Positions 1 through 10,714 of a DNA stretch of 64,000 bases are shown piece by piece. The notes under the pieces were generated by a model. The model searched no databases, was not told where the DNA came from, and worked only from the letters and a program-made list of their open reading frames with translations. Made by a program: the position numbers and the translations under genes. Source of the stretch: Callorhinus ursinus. Taxonomy: Eukaryota > Chordata > Mammalia > Carnivora > Otariidae. Positions within the stretch are counted from its first letter, which is position 1. The number at the start of each line of letters is the position of its first letter. The stretch lies in contig NW_020313005.1 in NCBI RefSeq assembly GCF_003265705.1, positions 19,015,746-19,079,745 on the forward strand, given 5' to 3'.

Positions 1-144
1 GAAGTTCCTTTTTAAAAAATAAAATGTAATTAAAAGTTTATCTTAAATTGGCTGGACTTAACACAGCTTGCTTGAAACATACTGGCTGTATTCATTGAGA
101 AGCACCTAGGGTAGTCCAAGTGTCCAGCCTAACCTGTGCCTTCC

Positions 145-255
145 ATGATGTCTGCCTGTCTTCCTCACTGGGCTGTAAATCCCTGGAAGCCACATTGTCT
201 TGTTTACTGCAGTCTCTCCAGCATTAAGCATTACAACATGGCACCTCGCTATTTT
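145..255 (+). repeat. L2 3' end fragment (ancient LINE)
   Basis: The stretch follows the order of the L2 3' tail: a pyrimidine-rich start, a CTGTAAATCCCTGGAAGC block like the usual 'tgtgagctccttgagg' segment, then TTTACTGC and CTCCAGCATT. It is short and diverged, so the family call is tentative. Confidence 0.45.
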
Positions 256-1439
256 CTCCTTATGCTGTCACCTCGCAAATTCTCAGAAAGCTTGTCTAGT
301 CCCTCTCTCCTCTCCACATGGGCCTGTGACAGACTTTGCCTGGACACAGTTGTTTGATCCATAAATGAACTTGGCAGCCTTCTTGTGTCAATGAGTAACA
401 TTTTTCTTTCCTTCTGGTAGTCTTGGAATCCTCATCAACATCTGGCAATTTTCTTTCCATCTTCCTACACACACAATAGAGCCCACACCCCTCAAAACCC
501 CCTTGACTAGCCAGATGACGAGAACACCAAGTTCCATGGAAGCAAAGGTGGAGCCCTGGCCTTGTGTCTGCCCCGCCCTCCCCTCTGCTGTGAGTATACT
601 GACTCCTCAGTTTGATACCAGAGGAGGGTATCTGGCGTGAATTTCATAGCAGCAGCAGGCTTCATCTGAACCTTGGGCGCTCCTATGGTCCTGTTGCCAT
701 GGTAACCAGCCACCACTTGACTCTAATGCCCTTTAAGACTGTCTGGTCTGAGGTGGTAATGTCCCCAAAAGCAGACCCCGGACTGGCAGCTCTTCACTAT
801 GACCCCTCTCGTAAGCACATAGCCAACTGGAACTTCTCGGTTGCTGGGGTGAAGGGGCCGCTTTATTACCCCCGGAGGAATCAGATGAATTCTGGGCGCA
901 AAAACTGGTGTTGCCTTTTTTTTTACCCTAAAAGACATATTCTCCAATTCCCAACCTAGCTTCTGTGACACGGTTTTCTCCCTTTCTTACTACCTCCTGT
1001 GTTCAAAATGCTGAGCTGAAGTGGGAGGGAGCAAGAGCACAAAAGAATTTGAGTTACCTTCCTGTCAGGAGGGGAAGTCTCCGCCCACAGTGTGGGAAAC
1101 ACGAAGACGGTGGTGGGGGGCAGAAAGTCAGTCTCCTGGGATGTGTTATTGTAATTGACTGTTTCCACTCACAGGAACACACAGCACCATAAATGGGAGC
1201 AGATTTCAGTCTTTAAAGGGAAGCATTCCTTCCCACAGCAACACAGGTGATTAATAGTATCCGTGAGACCCATATAGATGGTGCCTATTTAACGCTTTAG
1301 GTGTGTAAAGGCGGAGAAGGAAACATTTCAAATAGCTTGAAAAAATGACCACTTCATCCTTTGGAATTGTCACATGATACAGATTTTGAACAAATTCCCA
1401 TTCACTCCAAACCCAGGCAGAAGGGAAGCAACAAGCGGG
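256..1439. other. unique sequence, no feature recognised
   Basis: Short open frames of up to 115 codons occur on both strands and overlap each other, which is the pattern of chance. I see no splice-bounded exon, no recognisable repeat and no tandem array. A 10-base T run lies near 918. Confidence 0.5.
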
Positions 1440-1449
1440 AGGAACATAT

Positions 1450-1610
1450 TTGCCTGGGCATTGGAAGAACTGGCTTCTAGTCATAGGTCATAGTGATCCT
1501 GGGCAAATCTCTGCTTGCCTGGACTGAGGCTTCTTTCCGCCATACAGAGAGGCTGGCCTGAATAATAGGTAAGACCCTGTCCAGCTCTGCAACATCAGAG
1601 CTGCATCTTC
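1450..1610 (+). repeat. MIR-like SINE fragment
   Basis: The series GGGCAAATCTCTGC, CTGAGGCTTC and CCAGCTCTGCAAC resembles the core and 3' part of ancient mammalian MIR-type repeats ('gggcaagt...cctcagtttcctcat...'). Divergence is high. Confidence 0.4.
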
Positions 1611-2149
1611 CAGTTCTCCGCCAGTTTCTGGAACAGTGATAATGCTCTCTAAATGTGTGTCATGGAAATGGATGTATTATTATATTTCATCTTGACTTTT
1701 ATCTCAATAGAGATTTTCTTCCACCTCATTTGGGTCTAGATTTCAGGAAGGAAAAGGGAAGCATAATGAAGGAAGGAAGGAAGGAAAGAAGCTTTGAGAT
1801 ATTCTTTCTGAGAGGAATGTCTTGTCTCTCTCTGGGATCCTAGTATATGAAGTTCCTAGCCTACATTTTCCCTCTTTAAGCCTGCCAAAGTCAAATGGGT
1901 TAAGTATACCATACAGGTTTAAGGAATAAACTACATCCCCAAATTTTCATGGAGTCCAAAGACCTATTCATCTCCAAACAGCCTTTCTTAGGATGATGGT
2001 GGTATTGATAATCGAAGTACACTTATTTTTCATTTTCCAAATTATTTTCCATGAATCATCTCATTTTATCTATTATTTCTCTGAGGAATGTAATACCTTA
2101 CACATATATAGGACTTTCTAAGTTACAAAGTATATCATACGCAATATCC
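1611..2149. other. unique AT-rich sequence with a small GGAA tract
   Basis: No gene or classified repeat is visible. A short GGAA/GAAA purine run lies at about 1766-1792. The rest is AT-rich with stops in all frames. Confidence 0.5.
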
Positions 2150-2290
2150 TATTTAGATTTTGACACTTTTTAAGTTAATTTGGGAAGTTATTCGCGTCCT
2201 CATTTTACTGGAGAGGAAACTGAAATACAGAGAGTTTTTCTCTTCCCAAGATCACTTGCCCATTTTCTCAAGAGGCAAAAGTACCAGGAT
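2150..2290 (-). repeat. MIR fragment, reverse orientation
   Basis: CTCATTTTACTGGAGAGGAAAC followed by ACTGAAATACAGAGAG and GATCACTTGCCC matches the reverse complement of the MIR core ('cattttacagatgaggaaactgaggc...'). It abuts a plus-strand MIR. Confidence 0.6.
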
Positions 2291-2294
2291 TAAG

Positions 2295-2530
2295 AAATTG
2301 GCTCTGCTAATAGCTTCCTAAGCTCTCCCACTGATTAGCTCTGTGTCCTTGGGTAAATTATTTAAAATCTTTGTGCCTTAGTTTCCTCATCCATTAAACT
2401 GGAACAATAATGGCACTTTCCCCACAGAGACTGGGTAGGGGAAGGGGCTAAATGAGTTAATATGTTTAGGATCCTTAGAAAAATGTCTAGCACACATCAC
2501 ATCATAATTGTCATTATCATTGGCAAAGCC
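2295..2530 (+). repeat. MIR SINE
   Basis: The MIR consensus order is visible: GATTAGCTCTGTGTCCTTGG, TTAGTTTCCTCATCC, AATGAGTTAATATG and CTAGCACACA. With the preceding minus-strand MIR it makes a head-to-head pair of old SINEs. Confidence 0.7.
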
Positions 2531-3029
2531 TAGACTAGAACCTGGATCCTCCAACTTCTAGCTCCATGATGTTTCTGCTGCCTTACACCAATATTTTCCT
2601 TACCATACGGATGAGAACCTGCAGCCTACAACGTTTAAGCACAAAGCTCATCCAAAGCCTCTCTTGAACAGAGAAGTCTAGAACTGACATCCTCTGGACT
2701 CCATTTAGTCCTTCCACCATTAAACCATGCTGTCCTCCAGTGCTCTTAAGTGGTTAAAAGTATATAAACCAAGCATTCTCATGAAATACTACTGACAGCC
2801 TAAAGGTAGACCCTCCCACTCTTCTGGGGAAAGGATCTTCTACCTTCAGTCTTAAGAGAGCAAAGGTTTTCAGGTGGCTCATTGCAATGGGCTCATGCTT
2901 ACCACCACCTCCAGGCCTTTTCTTAATGCTGTCTGTCCATAGGGATAGCCTCTGTTCTTTTCCTTCCAACTGCAATTATCTTTAGTGCCAGACGATTCAA
3001 TATTTGTTTATGGCTCTCTGAGTACAAGT
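2531..3029. other. unique sequence
   Basis: No repeat or gene is recognised. The only frame of note, on the minus strand at 2754-2975, has no homology I recognise and ordinary composition. Confidence 0.45.
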
Positions 3030-3180
3030 CTTGTTTTTTGCACTTTCATTATGTACTCCTTGAGTGTACTGACTATGTTGTGTGTAGGTGTGTATTCTCC
3101 ACTGCACATGGTGAAATGCTTAGTCAATAGCAGGTATATAAATAGTCCTTGATTCATGAGTCGATTAATTGCTTGATGAG
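3030..3180 (+). repeat. L2-like 3' fragment
   Basis: TTATGTACTCCTTGAG, the 'tgttgtgtgtagg' segment and a TAGTCAATAGCAGGTATATAA tail have the order of an L2 3' end (stop of activity, size class, then the 'gcacatagtaggtgctcaataaa' terminal block). It is strongly diverged. Confidence 0.35.
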
Positions 3181-4639
3181 CCGATAGTGCACTCTCCAAG
3201 GGGTTGACAATTGTCCTTACCTCTTAGATGCAAGTTCAGGATGATCAAAGAACTTGCCTAGATAGCATTTAACACCACAGTGACTGGGCAAGGTAGAAGT
3301 TTCAGGAATTGTCTGTGGGGGGAAGAGCCGGGGCTAGGGAGGGGAGAGAGGTCCCCCTGCTCTCACCTGGGCTGGCTGCCACAAAGCCTCAGAACCTGGC
3401 CCGTGCCACTGTCTGAGTGCACAGCGTGTGCATGGAAGACTCAGACCTGAACCAGACCTGCCCTCCCGTCCACAATCCGTACCCCTCGTAGCATACCCGG
3501 ACCAGACATGACCTTGCTCTACAGTTAAAAACAAGTGAAAAGTCATCTGCCAGGGTCACTTGGCACCAAAGTCCTGTGACAGAAGGGGCTCCACTTAAAG
3601 GGCAGCACAAATCCAGGGCATTAAAATAACCTGAATGGTGTCGTTTTCTGATCAAATGCCTTTCCCTGTCGGGTTTGTGATTTTTGAGCCTGAGAATGTC
3701 CCCTCAAGGCTCAGGTTTCTCTGCTGTCACACTGGTCTCAGGCCTGGAATGTGAGCACTGGCCGTGGAGGTCTGAGGTCGCTATGTCACAATCCCAAAAT
3801 GGAGAGACATTATCTCATAAGCGGTGGCAGCAGGCAAGCACCAAGGTGCTGCTGGCGGCCACGGTCGGAATCTGGCCCCGCGAGTACTTGTCTCCCGTGG
3901 CCGCTGTTGGACAGACGGTCTGAGGCCGCAGATGCCAATCTGTGCCCTAGTAAATTGGGGTCCCGCAAAGCTTCCTACCCAGGAGTAGATGCAGGGAAAC
4001 AGAAGCTGAGATACAGACAGGCTCATCTTTGTAACGGGTCATATTGGGTTGCAGGAGGGTGTTCCCGGGTGCACCTGGAGGGCCTGCTCAGAACGCAGAG
4101 AGCAGCCATCCACGTGGAGAAGGACAGGGTGCTGGAGGCAGGGCAAGGCTGCCAGCCTTCCTTCCCTGTGCCCCTGAGGACAGGATTGCTTACCACAGGG
4201 CAGGTGGGGCCCGGTGGCCCATGAGGTAACCATCCCTTCCGGCACTTGGAGAGGATGAAGCCCCCAGGGGAAGCCATCAGCCCCGTCCTAGTGTGAGGGC
4301 CATCAGAGTCCTAACCACCTTGATCATGCACTATCTTTGGGTTGAAGAGAAGCATCTTCCTACCCAGCCTTAGAGAGGGGGATTCCTCTCCTCCTTGGTA
4401 GCCTGTTCACCCACTTATTTCCTATGGCTCTGCTCTGAGACACTTCTGTTACAACCAAGCTGTTTCCCAAACAGGCCCTGCCAGGCCCTGGCTCCTCCCA
4501 GCGCTCCTTCTGGGACTGAGGAGTCTTCCCCTCCTTAGTCGGCCCTTTCTTCTGGGCCCACATTTGACTCGTTCCTCCTGCCGAGGCAGGCGTCTGAGCG
4601 CTGGGCCTCCAGGCCCTGGGGCTCCTTCGGAACCAGTGT
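3181..4639. other. unique, GC-richer sequence leading into the CpG patch
   Basis: Base composition rises and CpG dinucleotides become more frequent from about 3380, for example in the 3850-3940 stretch. Open frames of up to 157 codons occur on both strands over the same bases (3751-4224 plus, 4023-4277 minus), as expected in GC-rich non-coding DNA. No frame shows a domain, and I see no convincing exon boundary set. Confidence 0.45.
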
Positions 4640-4870
4640 CTGCCCCTTTCATGTGACCCGTGGCACACACCTGCTTCCCGCTCCTTCGCCAGCGCACGCG
4701 CGCGGGGTGTGTGTCGGGGGTGGGGGGGCGTCCTTCCGCGCAGACGCTGCCTTCTCTCCCCCCGGAGCTCCCGGTGCCCAGCGGCGTGCGCTCAGCGCTG
4801 CCTCCGCATGCCCTCGCTCCCCAGTGCCCCCCCCCACGCCCCGCCACACTTCGCACCAAAACCTAAGCTA
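4640..4870. promoter_or_regulatory. small CpG-rich patch with Z-DNA and G4 potential
   Basis: This stretch is far richer in CpG than its surroundings. It holds an alternating purine-pyrimidine run GCGCACGCGCGCG at 4692-4704. On the same strand there are G runs at 4704-4707, 4716-4720 and 4722-4728, a G-quadruplex-like layout with one 8-base loop. CpG retention in a methylated mammalian genome suggests germline hypomethylation, which is common at promoters or enhancers. At about 230 bp it is shorter than a standard CpG island. No transcript start is identified. Confidence 0.35.
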
Positions 4871-4959
4871 GAAGCCAGGGATACAGCCTCATTTCCTAAC
4901 TCCCCAGTTCCCTCACCTTCCTCCCACACACCAGGCATGCTGCCTCCGGCCTCTGCACT

Positions 4960-5430
4960 TGCCCTTCCCCCTGCCTGGTGTGGTTTTCCCCAGACCCCAC
5001 CTGGCCACCTCCCTCCCTCTGTTGTCTCTGCCCAAAGGCCACCTTCTCAGAGAGGACTCTCCTGACCACCTTTCGGAAGAACAGCGTTCCTCGTCCCATA
5101 AGCCCTATCTGGCTTGACTACTCCTTCTTTCTTCTCCTTTCTTCTGTCTTCCTCTCCGTGTCCTTCTTCTCCTTCTCCTCCTCCCTCCCTCCCTCCTCTT
5201 CTTATTACTGAGTGACACTATGTTGTTATATTACGCTGTGTTACATCACACTACGTATTTTTTAATGTTTGATTGTGTGGGACCACCATAAGAATGCAAG
5301 TTCTTTGAAGGCCAAGACCTGGCTTTGTCACAGCTTATCCTTGGTACCTACAGCTGTGTCAGGAATGTTGTAGGTTCTCAATACTCGTTAACGACATCGA
5401 TGGGGAAATGAATGAGCAAACCAACATTTC
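4960..5430 (+). repeat. L2 LINE 3' end
   Basis: The segment runs through the recognisable L2 3' order: a CTGCCTGG-type start, GCCACCTTCTCAGAGAGGAC with CTGACCACC, a pyrimidine-rich block at 5120-5207, AAGTTCTTTGAAGGCCAAGACC, then the 'gtacctacagctgtgtcaggaatg' and 'aggttctcaatactcg' tail. Reading frames crossing it are not host genes. Confidence 0.75.
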
Positions 5431-6780
5431 TCTGTTAAATAAGGACCTTTCTGGGCAATGATGTGACATGCGGTCTGCCATGCGGCAACACAAGGCTTCC
5501 TTTCCAAAAACCAAAGAGCATTAGAACTATAAAAGGTCCTTGAAAGGAGGTCAACTCCCAGTTGTACAGAGTAGGAAACTGAGTCCCAGAGAGGGAAAAA
5601 TGAATGGGATAAGCATTTGAAGAGTTAATATCTCTGACTTCTAATAGTAACTCTTCCTAGGACGTAGCCTGATGTGACAATTCATCTGAACAAATTTGAA
5701 GTTACCAATTTTCTACTGGTTTTGCATTTGAATAATTTTTATTAGAATCAAAAACAGACAAGAGAACAAAGCCAGTCGCATAAAATTTCCCCTCTTCGTG
5801 TTTCCAAGTGTTTTCAGAGGCATTACTGAAAAGGAAGCATCTACACCGATTTAGTCCAGCGTCCCTTCAGTAGCCCAGACCGGAACAAATATTGAAGCAT
5901 TGTTTCTTTATTCTTCCCAACCTTTGCGTGTCAGGCAGGACCCTGCAGGACCATCTCCTTTTGGAATCAAGAGGAAATCTAGGCATAGGCTCATGGCTAA
6001 GCTGCGGCTGGGGCTCCAGGTCTTCATCTGGCCTTCTCCATAGGCACCTGTGTAATGGGGACTGCAGGTCATTGAAAATGGCCTGGAACCATTCAGCGCC
6101 ATTAACGAGTGATTCAGCTGACTGTGGGCTTCAGTATTCATCAGACAACAGCCATTCTCGGCTTTCCTTTTTTTTTTTTTTCTAATTCCCCAGAGAGTTC
6201 TAAGAAAATCCCACCCAAAGTCTTCTCTCCCAGGTGGCCTTCAAGGGTGGTTGCCCTCTTGCTCTTCTTGTAAGATTATGTTTGACAGCAATGAAAACCA
6301 ACATCAACAGCAATGATTTCTTGGCAGGACAGATTGGCATGAGACTTGTCCCAAAACAAAATAAGCCTTTCAAGGAAGTGTATTTCAAGTTGGACTCACG
6401 TTCCCAAGACACTGAGATTCTTATATGGCTGACACAGGAGCCGAGGCTGAGCCCCCAGCCAGGGCCATCAGTGATTGTCAATAACACGACAGAGCAGAGA
6501 GGAGACTCAGGCGCTGAGTATGTTCCTGGACAGTTCAAACAGGGGTAACTGGAAATGCCACGGAACTTGTTCTGGAGAAAGGCTTTTTCTACTCCTGCTT
6601 GATTTTCTTAAAAGGCCTTGTTGGTGACTTCAGTCCTGGAGGAGGGTGTGCGGGTCAGAGTAACATCTCCTTTCCTTTCCTTCCACTTCTTCTCACTACC
6701 CATTCCTTCCCAACATTTCCACAATTCTTTCCATGCCACCTACCACCATTTTACTGCTCTATGTGCCACTTAGAGGAGCT
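5431..6780. other. unique sequence
   Basis: A MIR-like scrap may lie near 5560-5600 (GTAGGAAACTGAGTCCCAGAGAGG). Otherwise no repeat is recognised. A 104-codon plus frame at 6234-6548 has no familiar motif and overlaps a minus frame of similar length. A poly-T run lies at 6168-6181. Confidence 0.4.
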
Positions 6781-6794
6781 CTCTGGACATTATG

Positions 6795-6808
6795 CCACTA
6801 GTGGGCGT
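6795..6808 (+). promoter_or_regulatory. CTCF-like motif 1 (weakest of three)
   Basis: CCACTAGTGGGCGT matches 12 of 14 positions of the CTCF core CCASYAGRKGGCRS; the mismatches are at positions 8 and 14. It has the same orientation as the two stronger motifs 200-270 bp downstream. Confidence 0.35.
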
Positions 6809-7009
6809 GCCATGTCACCTGTGTGGGGCAACTTATAGGCCTCTGGTCGTCTGCATCCTAAGTTGTTATAAAGCCTTGCTCCCTAGGCTTGGTTGCAGTG
6901 CACAGGCTCACAGAATGACTCAAACATGGTGGAAATGTCCCCAGGAGCATCATTTTTAGCTTCCGCCTGAGGATAACCAAGTTGCTTTTGCGCTGCATCC
7001 TCTGAAATA

Positions 7010-7023
7010 CCACAAGAGGGCGC
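7010..7023 (+). promoter_or_regulatory. CTCF-like motif 2
   Basis: CCACAAGAGGGCGC matches 13 of 14 positions of the CTCF core; only position 5 (A where Y is expected) differs. It is not inside a recognised repeat. CTCF binds such motifs directionally and anchors chromatin loops. Occupancy here is inferred, not shown. Confidence 0.55.
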
Positions 7024-7064
7024 CCAAGACCTCCCAAGTCAGGTTACGCCAAGTGGCATTAAAG

Positions 7065-7078
7065 CCAGGAGGTGGCGC
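7065..7078 (+). promoter_or_regulatory. CTCF-like motif 3
   Basis: CCAGGAGGTGGCGC matches 13 of 14 positions of the CTCF core, with the single difference again at position 5. It lies 55 bp downstream of motif 2 on the same strand, a tandem layout seen at some strong insulator or loop-anchor sites. Confidence 0.55.
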
Positions 7079-7379
7079 TGTTGCTTTACCATCAAGAAGG
7101 GAGCGGCTCCAGATTAGGCGGACTGTGAGCATACTAGTTGGGGGACCCACAGCACCTCTGCGGGCCGCAGGTGATCCCCAGAAGGGATGTTATGCTGTCC
7201 CAGCAAACATCGCTACCCAACCCTGAGATTAAAGCCAAGCTCCAGCCAGTTTGATTCAACAGAAAAACCCTAGAGGAGAAAGAATTCTTGGCTTCTAGTT
7301 CTGGCTGTCCTATTTTGCTGGGAGGGCTTGAAGTAAACCACTTATTCTTTTGCCCCTACAGCTTCCTTGACCTTCCATG

Positions 7380-7830
7380 CATTCAACCAACGCAACTTAA
7401 GATTCAGGGGTGCCAGGTGGGCTTAGGATTTGGGAATAAGAAAGACAAAGCTCGTGTCCTTGACAAATTCGTTGTCTGCAGGATAGAGAAGGGGGGTACA
7501 TATCATCAGAAAGTCACAGATTGAGGAGGGAAGTGTAGGGATGGAGGCACACACAGAAGCACATGGGAAGAGGACTTCACCAGCCTAATGGGTCGGTGAA
7601 GGGTTCCTGGTGATCCTATAGAGTCCCAGACTTGAATGGGAACCTTGTTGATAAAGAAGGTTTAGAAGGACAGAGGGGCCGCCAGAGCAAAGGCAGAGGC
7701 AGGAAAGAGCCTGGTGGGTGAGTGGGGCTCTCATGTAAATGAGTAGTGTTAGCAAGTGGAGCTGGATGGGGACATAGGGGGCCAGGCAGGTGGGGTTTGG
7801 AGGCCCTGTCCAGCTGTGCCTCTAGAAGCT
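7380..7830 (+). repeat. possible ancient LINE-like repeat
   Basis: GGGAATAAGAAAGACAAAGC, GTCCTTGACAAATTC and later GCAAAGGCAGAGGC resemble a mammal-wide repeat that begins 'tgctgggaatacaaagatgaa...' and continues 'gcaaaggcc...'. Similar segments recur near 30640-30900 and 33180-33250. The family is uncertain. Confidence 0.3.
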
Positions 7831-7996
7831 TTGTGGTCCACATGCTCTGAAAAAGGGACAATTACAGAGACCAATGGTGTCACTAATACATGTATTTATT
7901 TATAGGTGCATAAATCTGCACTCATTTGGAGATAAAGGAGTAATCCCCAAGGGCGAGGGAGGATCGGGAGAGACATCGGAACAATGTCCACCTTCT

Positions 7997-8207
7997 TCTT
8001 TTTTTTTTTTTTTAAGATTTTATTTATTTGAGAGAGGGACAGAGAGAGAGAGAGAGAGAGAGAGAGCATGAGCAGGGTGAGGGACAGAGGAAGAAGCAGA
8101 CTCCTCACTGAGCAGGGGGCCAAATGTGGGGCTCGATCCCAGGCCCCTGGGATCATGACCCAAGCCGGAGGCAGATGCTTAACTGACTGAGCCACTCAGG
8201 CGCCCCC
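7997..8207 (-). mobile_element. CanSINE 1 (tRNA-Lys SINE), full length
   Basis: Read in reverse, it runs from GGGCGCCTGAGTGGCTCAGT, through tRNA-like A and B box regions and a (CT)n block, to an AAATAAAATC tail and poly-A. It is flanked by 12-base target-site duplications TGTCCACCTTCT at 7985-7996 and 8210-8221. It was mobilised in trans by L1. Confidence 0.95.
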
Positions 8208-8445
8208 AGTGTCCACCTTCTACTGGGTTTTAGCTTGACTTGAAGTCACCATTAGGCACCATTGTTCTCTCTCTTTCCTTCCTGACCAAGGAGTACAACA
8301 AACTCATTAGGATATGAACTTGTTAAGCTGAAGAGCAGCCATACATTTACTTAACAAGATAAATATGCACATTGTTTATGCTAGGTAATAAGCCACTAAT
8401 TTATAAAAGCGCATATTGTCATTTATTTATCAAAACAAAGGTATG

Positions 8446-8598
8446 GAGGCACCTGGGTGGCTCAGTCGGTTAAGCATTAGACTTCAGCTCAGGTCATTAT
8501 CTCAGGGTTATGGGATCCAGCCCCGCATTGGGCTCCATGCTCAGCAGGGAGTCTGCTTGAAATTCCGTCTTTCTCCTTCTGCCCCTCCTGCCGCTCAT

Positions 8599-8636
<38 letters not shown>

Positions 8637-8675
8637 AAATAATTCTAAAAAACAACAAACAAACAAAAAAAAACC
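8446..8675 (+). mobile_element. CanSINE 2, full length
   Basis: It starts GAGGCACCTGGGTGGCTCAG, has a (CT)n block at about 8606-8632, the CAAATAAATAATTC tail and an interrupted A-rich end. The 10-base duplication CAAAGGTATG is at 8436-8445 and 8676-8685. It lies 215 bp from CanSINE 1 in opposite orientation. Confidence 0.95.
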
Positions 8676-8687
8676 CAAAGGTATGTG

Positions 8688-8795
8688 CTCACGTTTTACA
8701 GATGAGAAATAGGAGACCCAGGCCATACAGTTCATAGATGGTGGTGCTGGCACTCTGTCTGGGCTTTCTAATCTAACTACATGTTCTCCCCTTTT
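8688..8795 (-). repeat. MIR fragment, reverse orientation
   Basis: TTTTACAGATGAGAAATAGG, the TGGTGCTGGCAC segment and TCTGTCTGGGCTT follow the reversed MIR order, including the 'gtggcagagccaggatt' region. Confidence 0.55.
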
Positions 8796-8849
8796 CACCA
8801 GGATGATTCACTCTGAGCGCTTTTGGGATTGACCACCTCTGGGGAAGGT

Positions 8850-9690
8850 AAGTCCAGCATCACTGGTACCTAGTGCATTCACTCACTCTGTGACCTTGAA
8901 GGCTACAAACAGGGGTTGAGATCTCACACAGGATGCTGTATTCACAGAAAGAGATGTTGGATTCCTGGTTTCAGTTTTCATCCTAAAACCCCGTTCTAAA
9001 ATGAGCACCAGTTGCTCACCAGCACTGACAGAGCACACAGTGCACCATGAGTTCTAGAGAGAGAGGAGAGGTTTTCAAATGTACTACTGGATGGGCATTA
9101 CGACTAGGGAAGTCATTAGGCTGGCTGTCCAATGCTTTGTTGGCATCTGGGACGACGCTGCAGAGAGGGCCATCCATGTGTGTCTGTGACTTGATATACC
9201 CTTAGTTCAAATGGCATCTTTCCCAGATGCTTAGTCTCCAAACAGAAAACAGCCTGAAATTTCATGTTTTAAAGTTTCTCCTCCAAAATCCTTGCCAGTG
9301 TATTGATGTTTATGGAAAGAATGTTTTTAATCAGCTAAGTGTACTGAAGTATGTAAAGTTCCCGGAAGGAATACAGCCCACAAGTGAGGCAGAGAGAAGG
9401 GAAGTCTAGCAAAGACAAGTGGAGGACCCCATACTCAACATCACTGGAAAGAAGCTAAGTCCAATAAGAGGATAATGATGGGGGCAGACTGTAAAAAAAA
9501 AAAAAAGCAATCTGTGAGAATGGAACACATGACATGCAAATAGTCCAAAGAATAACATGTAAATTAGCATCAGATTTCCAAAGAATTTTGAGCTGAGAGC
9601 CTAGAGAGACCATCTCTCCAGATGATGCTACTGAACCCCAGGGAAGGGAAGCAACTTGCTCTGGTAGAAACAGCTACCATCAAAGAGGGC
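8850..9690. other. unique sequence with an isolated poly-A run
   Basis: No gene is seen. A 14-base A run at about 9492-9505 has no SINE or processed-gene body upstream that I can recognise. Confidence 0.4.
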
Positions 9691-9699
9691 TCATAGGGG

Positions 9700-9895
9700 G
9701 TCAGGCCCTGATTTCAATACTCCGTGTGAATTAATCCATTTCATTGTCCCAGAAAGCGCATGAAGTGTGAGGTTTCCCCTTTATTGGCAGATGGTGAAAC
9801 AGATGCTTAGGGAGGTTAAGGTACTTGCCCAGCTCATCTCATTTAGTAAGGGGCAAAGCAGGGATCCAAACCAAGGCAGTCTATCTCCCAGCCCA
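9700..9895 (-). repeat. MIR fragment, reverse orientation
   Basis: The run ATTAATCCATTTCATTGTCC, CAGATGGTGAAACAGATGC, GTACTTGCCCAGCTC and AGCAGGGATCCAAACCAAGG is the reversed MIR order from tail to tRNA-like head. Confidence 0.7.
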
Positions 9896-10084
9896 TCCCA
9901 GCGAGAAACAGGTCACTCTTGGAACTGTGGGAAATCAGCAAGACTAAAGCCCTGATGCCCCAGTCGCCTCGTCCTGTTTGTTACACCATTCAGCTCTCTC
10001 CTCAGGCCCAGAAGGTTCTCCCCTCAGAGCCACGGAGGTTGCTGGTCCCAGCATCCTTATCAGGAACGCTCTTCTCCTGTATCT

Positions 10085-10355
10085 TCAGGAAGCCTGCTCC
10101 CTCGATTCCTTTTCTGGCCACCCTAAATAAAATGGCAACACGCTCTGCCCTCTGCAGCTCTGGCATGAGAGGAGATCTCACTGTCTACTTGCTATATATG
10201 TGCTCATTTTGGCAGTTGGCCTTCAGTGTCTCCTACCAAATGCAAGTTCGTGAAGGCAGTGTCTATGCTTTCTTCAACGACACATCCCGGGTGCCAGGCA
10301 CATATAAGCATTCCATAAACATTTGATGAGAAAGTAAATGAATAAATGAACAAAT
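10085..10355 (+). repeat. L2 LINE 3' end
   Basis: The L2 tail order is visible: AATGCAAGTTCGTGAAGGCAG, GGTGCCAGGCACATATAAGC, then AAACATTTGATGAG with an AATAAATGAACAAATG terminal repeat. Confidence 0.7.
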
Positions 10356-10714
10356 GTGCAAACGGTAAATAATTCCCTGGCCTGAGGCAGAGAACTCAGG
10401 TGCCCTGTGCCACATAATGAAAATCAACCCCAGCTGCTTGTGACTGAGATGCTCCCCAGACCTCACTCCAGTCCAGTTCCAGTCTCTCCCAGGAAACCTG
10501 GATCCTTCCACCATGAGCTCCAGGCAAGATTCATTTCTTGAATTGCACTATCATGTCTCTAAGAGTCTTCTATTAAACTGTAGTACCTCTGAAAGGAAGA
10601 ACATCCTGCATTAATTAATTATCAGCCATTAACACTTGTGAATATACTAAAGTAATATAAAAACAAGATTTTATATGTAACAGATCCAAACTCATACAGC
10701 TAGCATGGATGGAG

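Noticed and set aside
3751..4224. 157-codon plus-strand frame
   Set aside because: It overlaps minus frames of similar length, has no motif, and has no visible splice or promoter context.
4449..4859. 136-codon minus-strand frame over the CpG patch
   Set aside because: It is Arg/Gly/Pro-rich, overlaps three plus-strand frames and shows no domain; GC-rich DNA readily yields such frames.
9492..9505. Retroposon tail at an isolated poly-A
   Set aside because: No SINE, L1 or processed-gene body precedes it and no duplication is seen.
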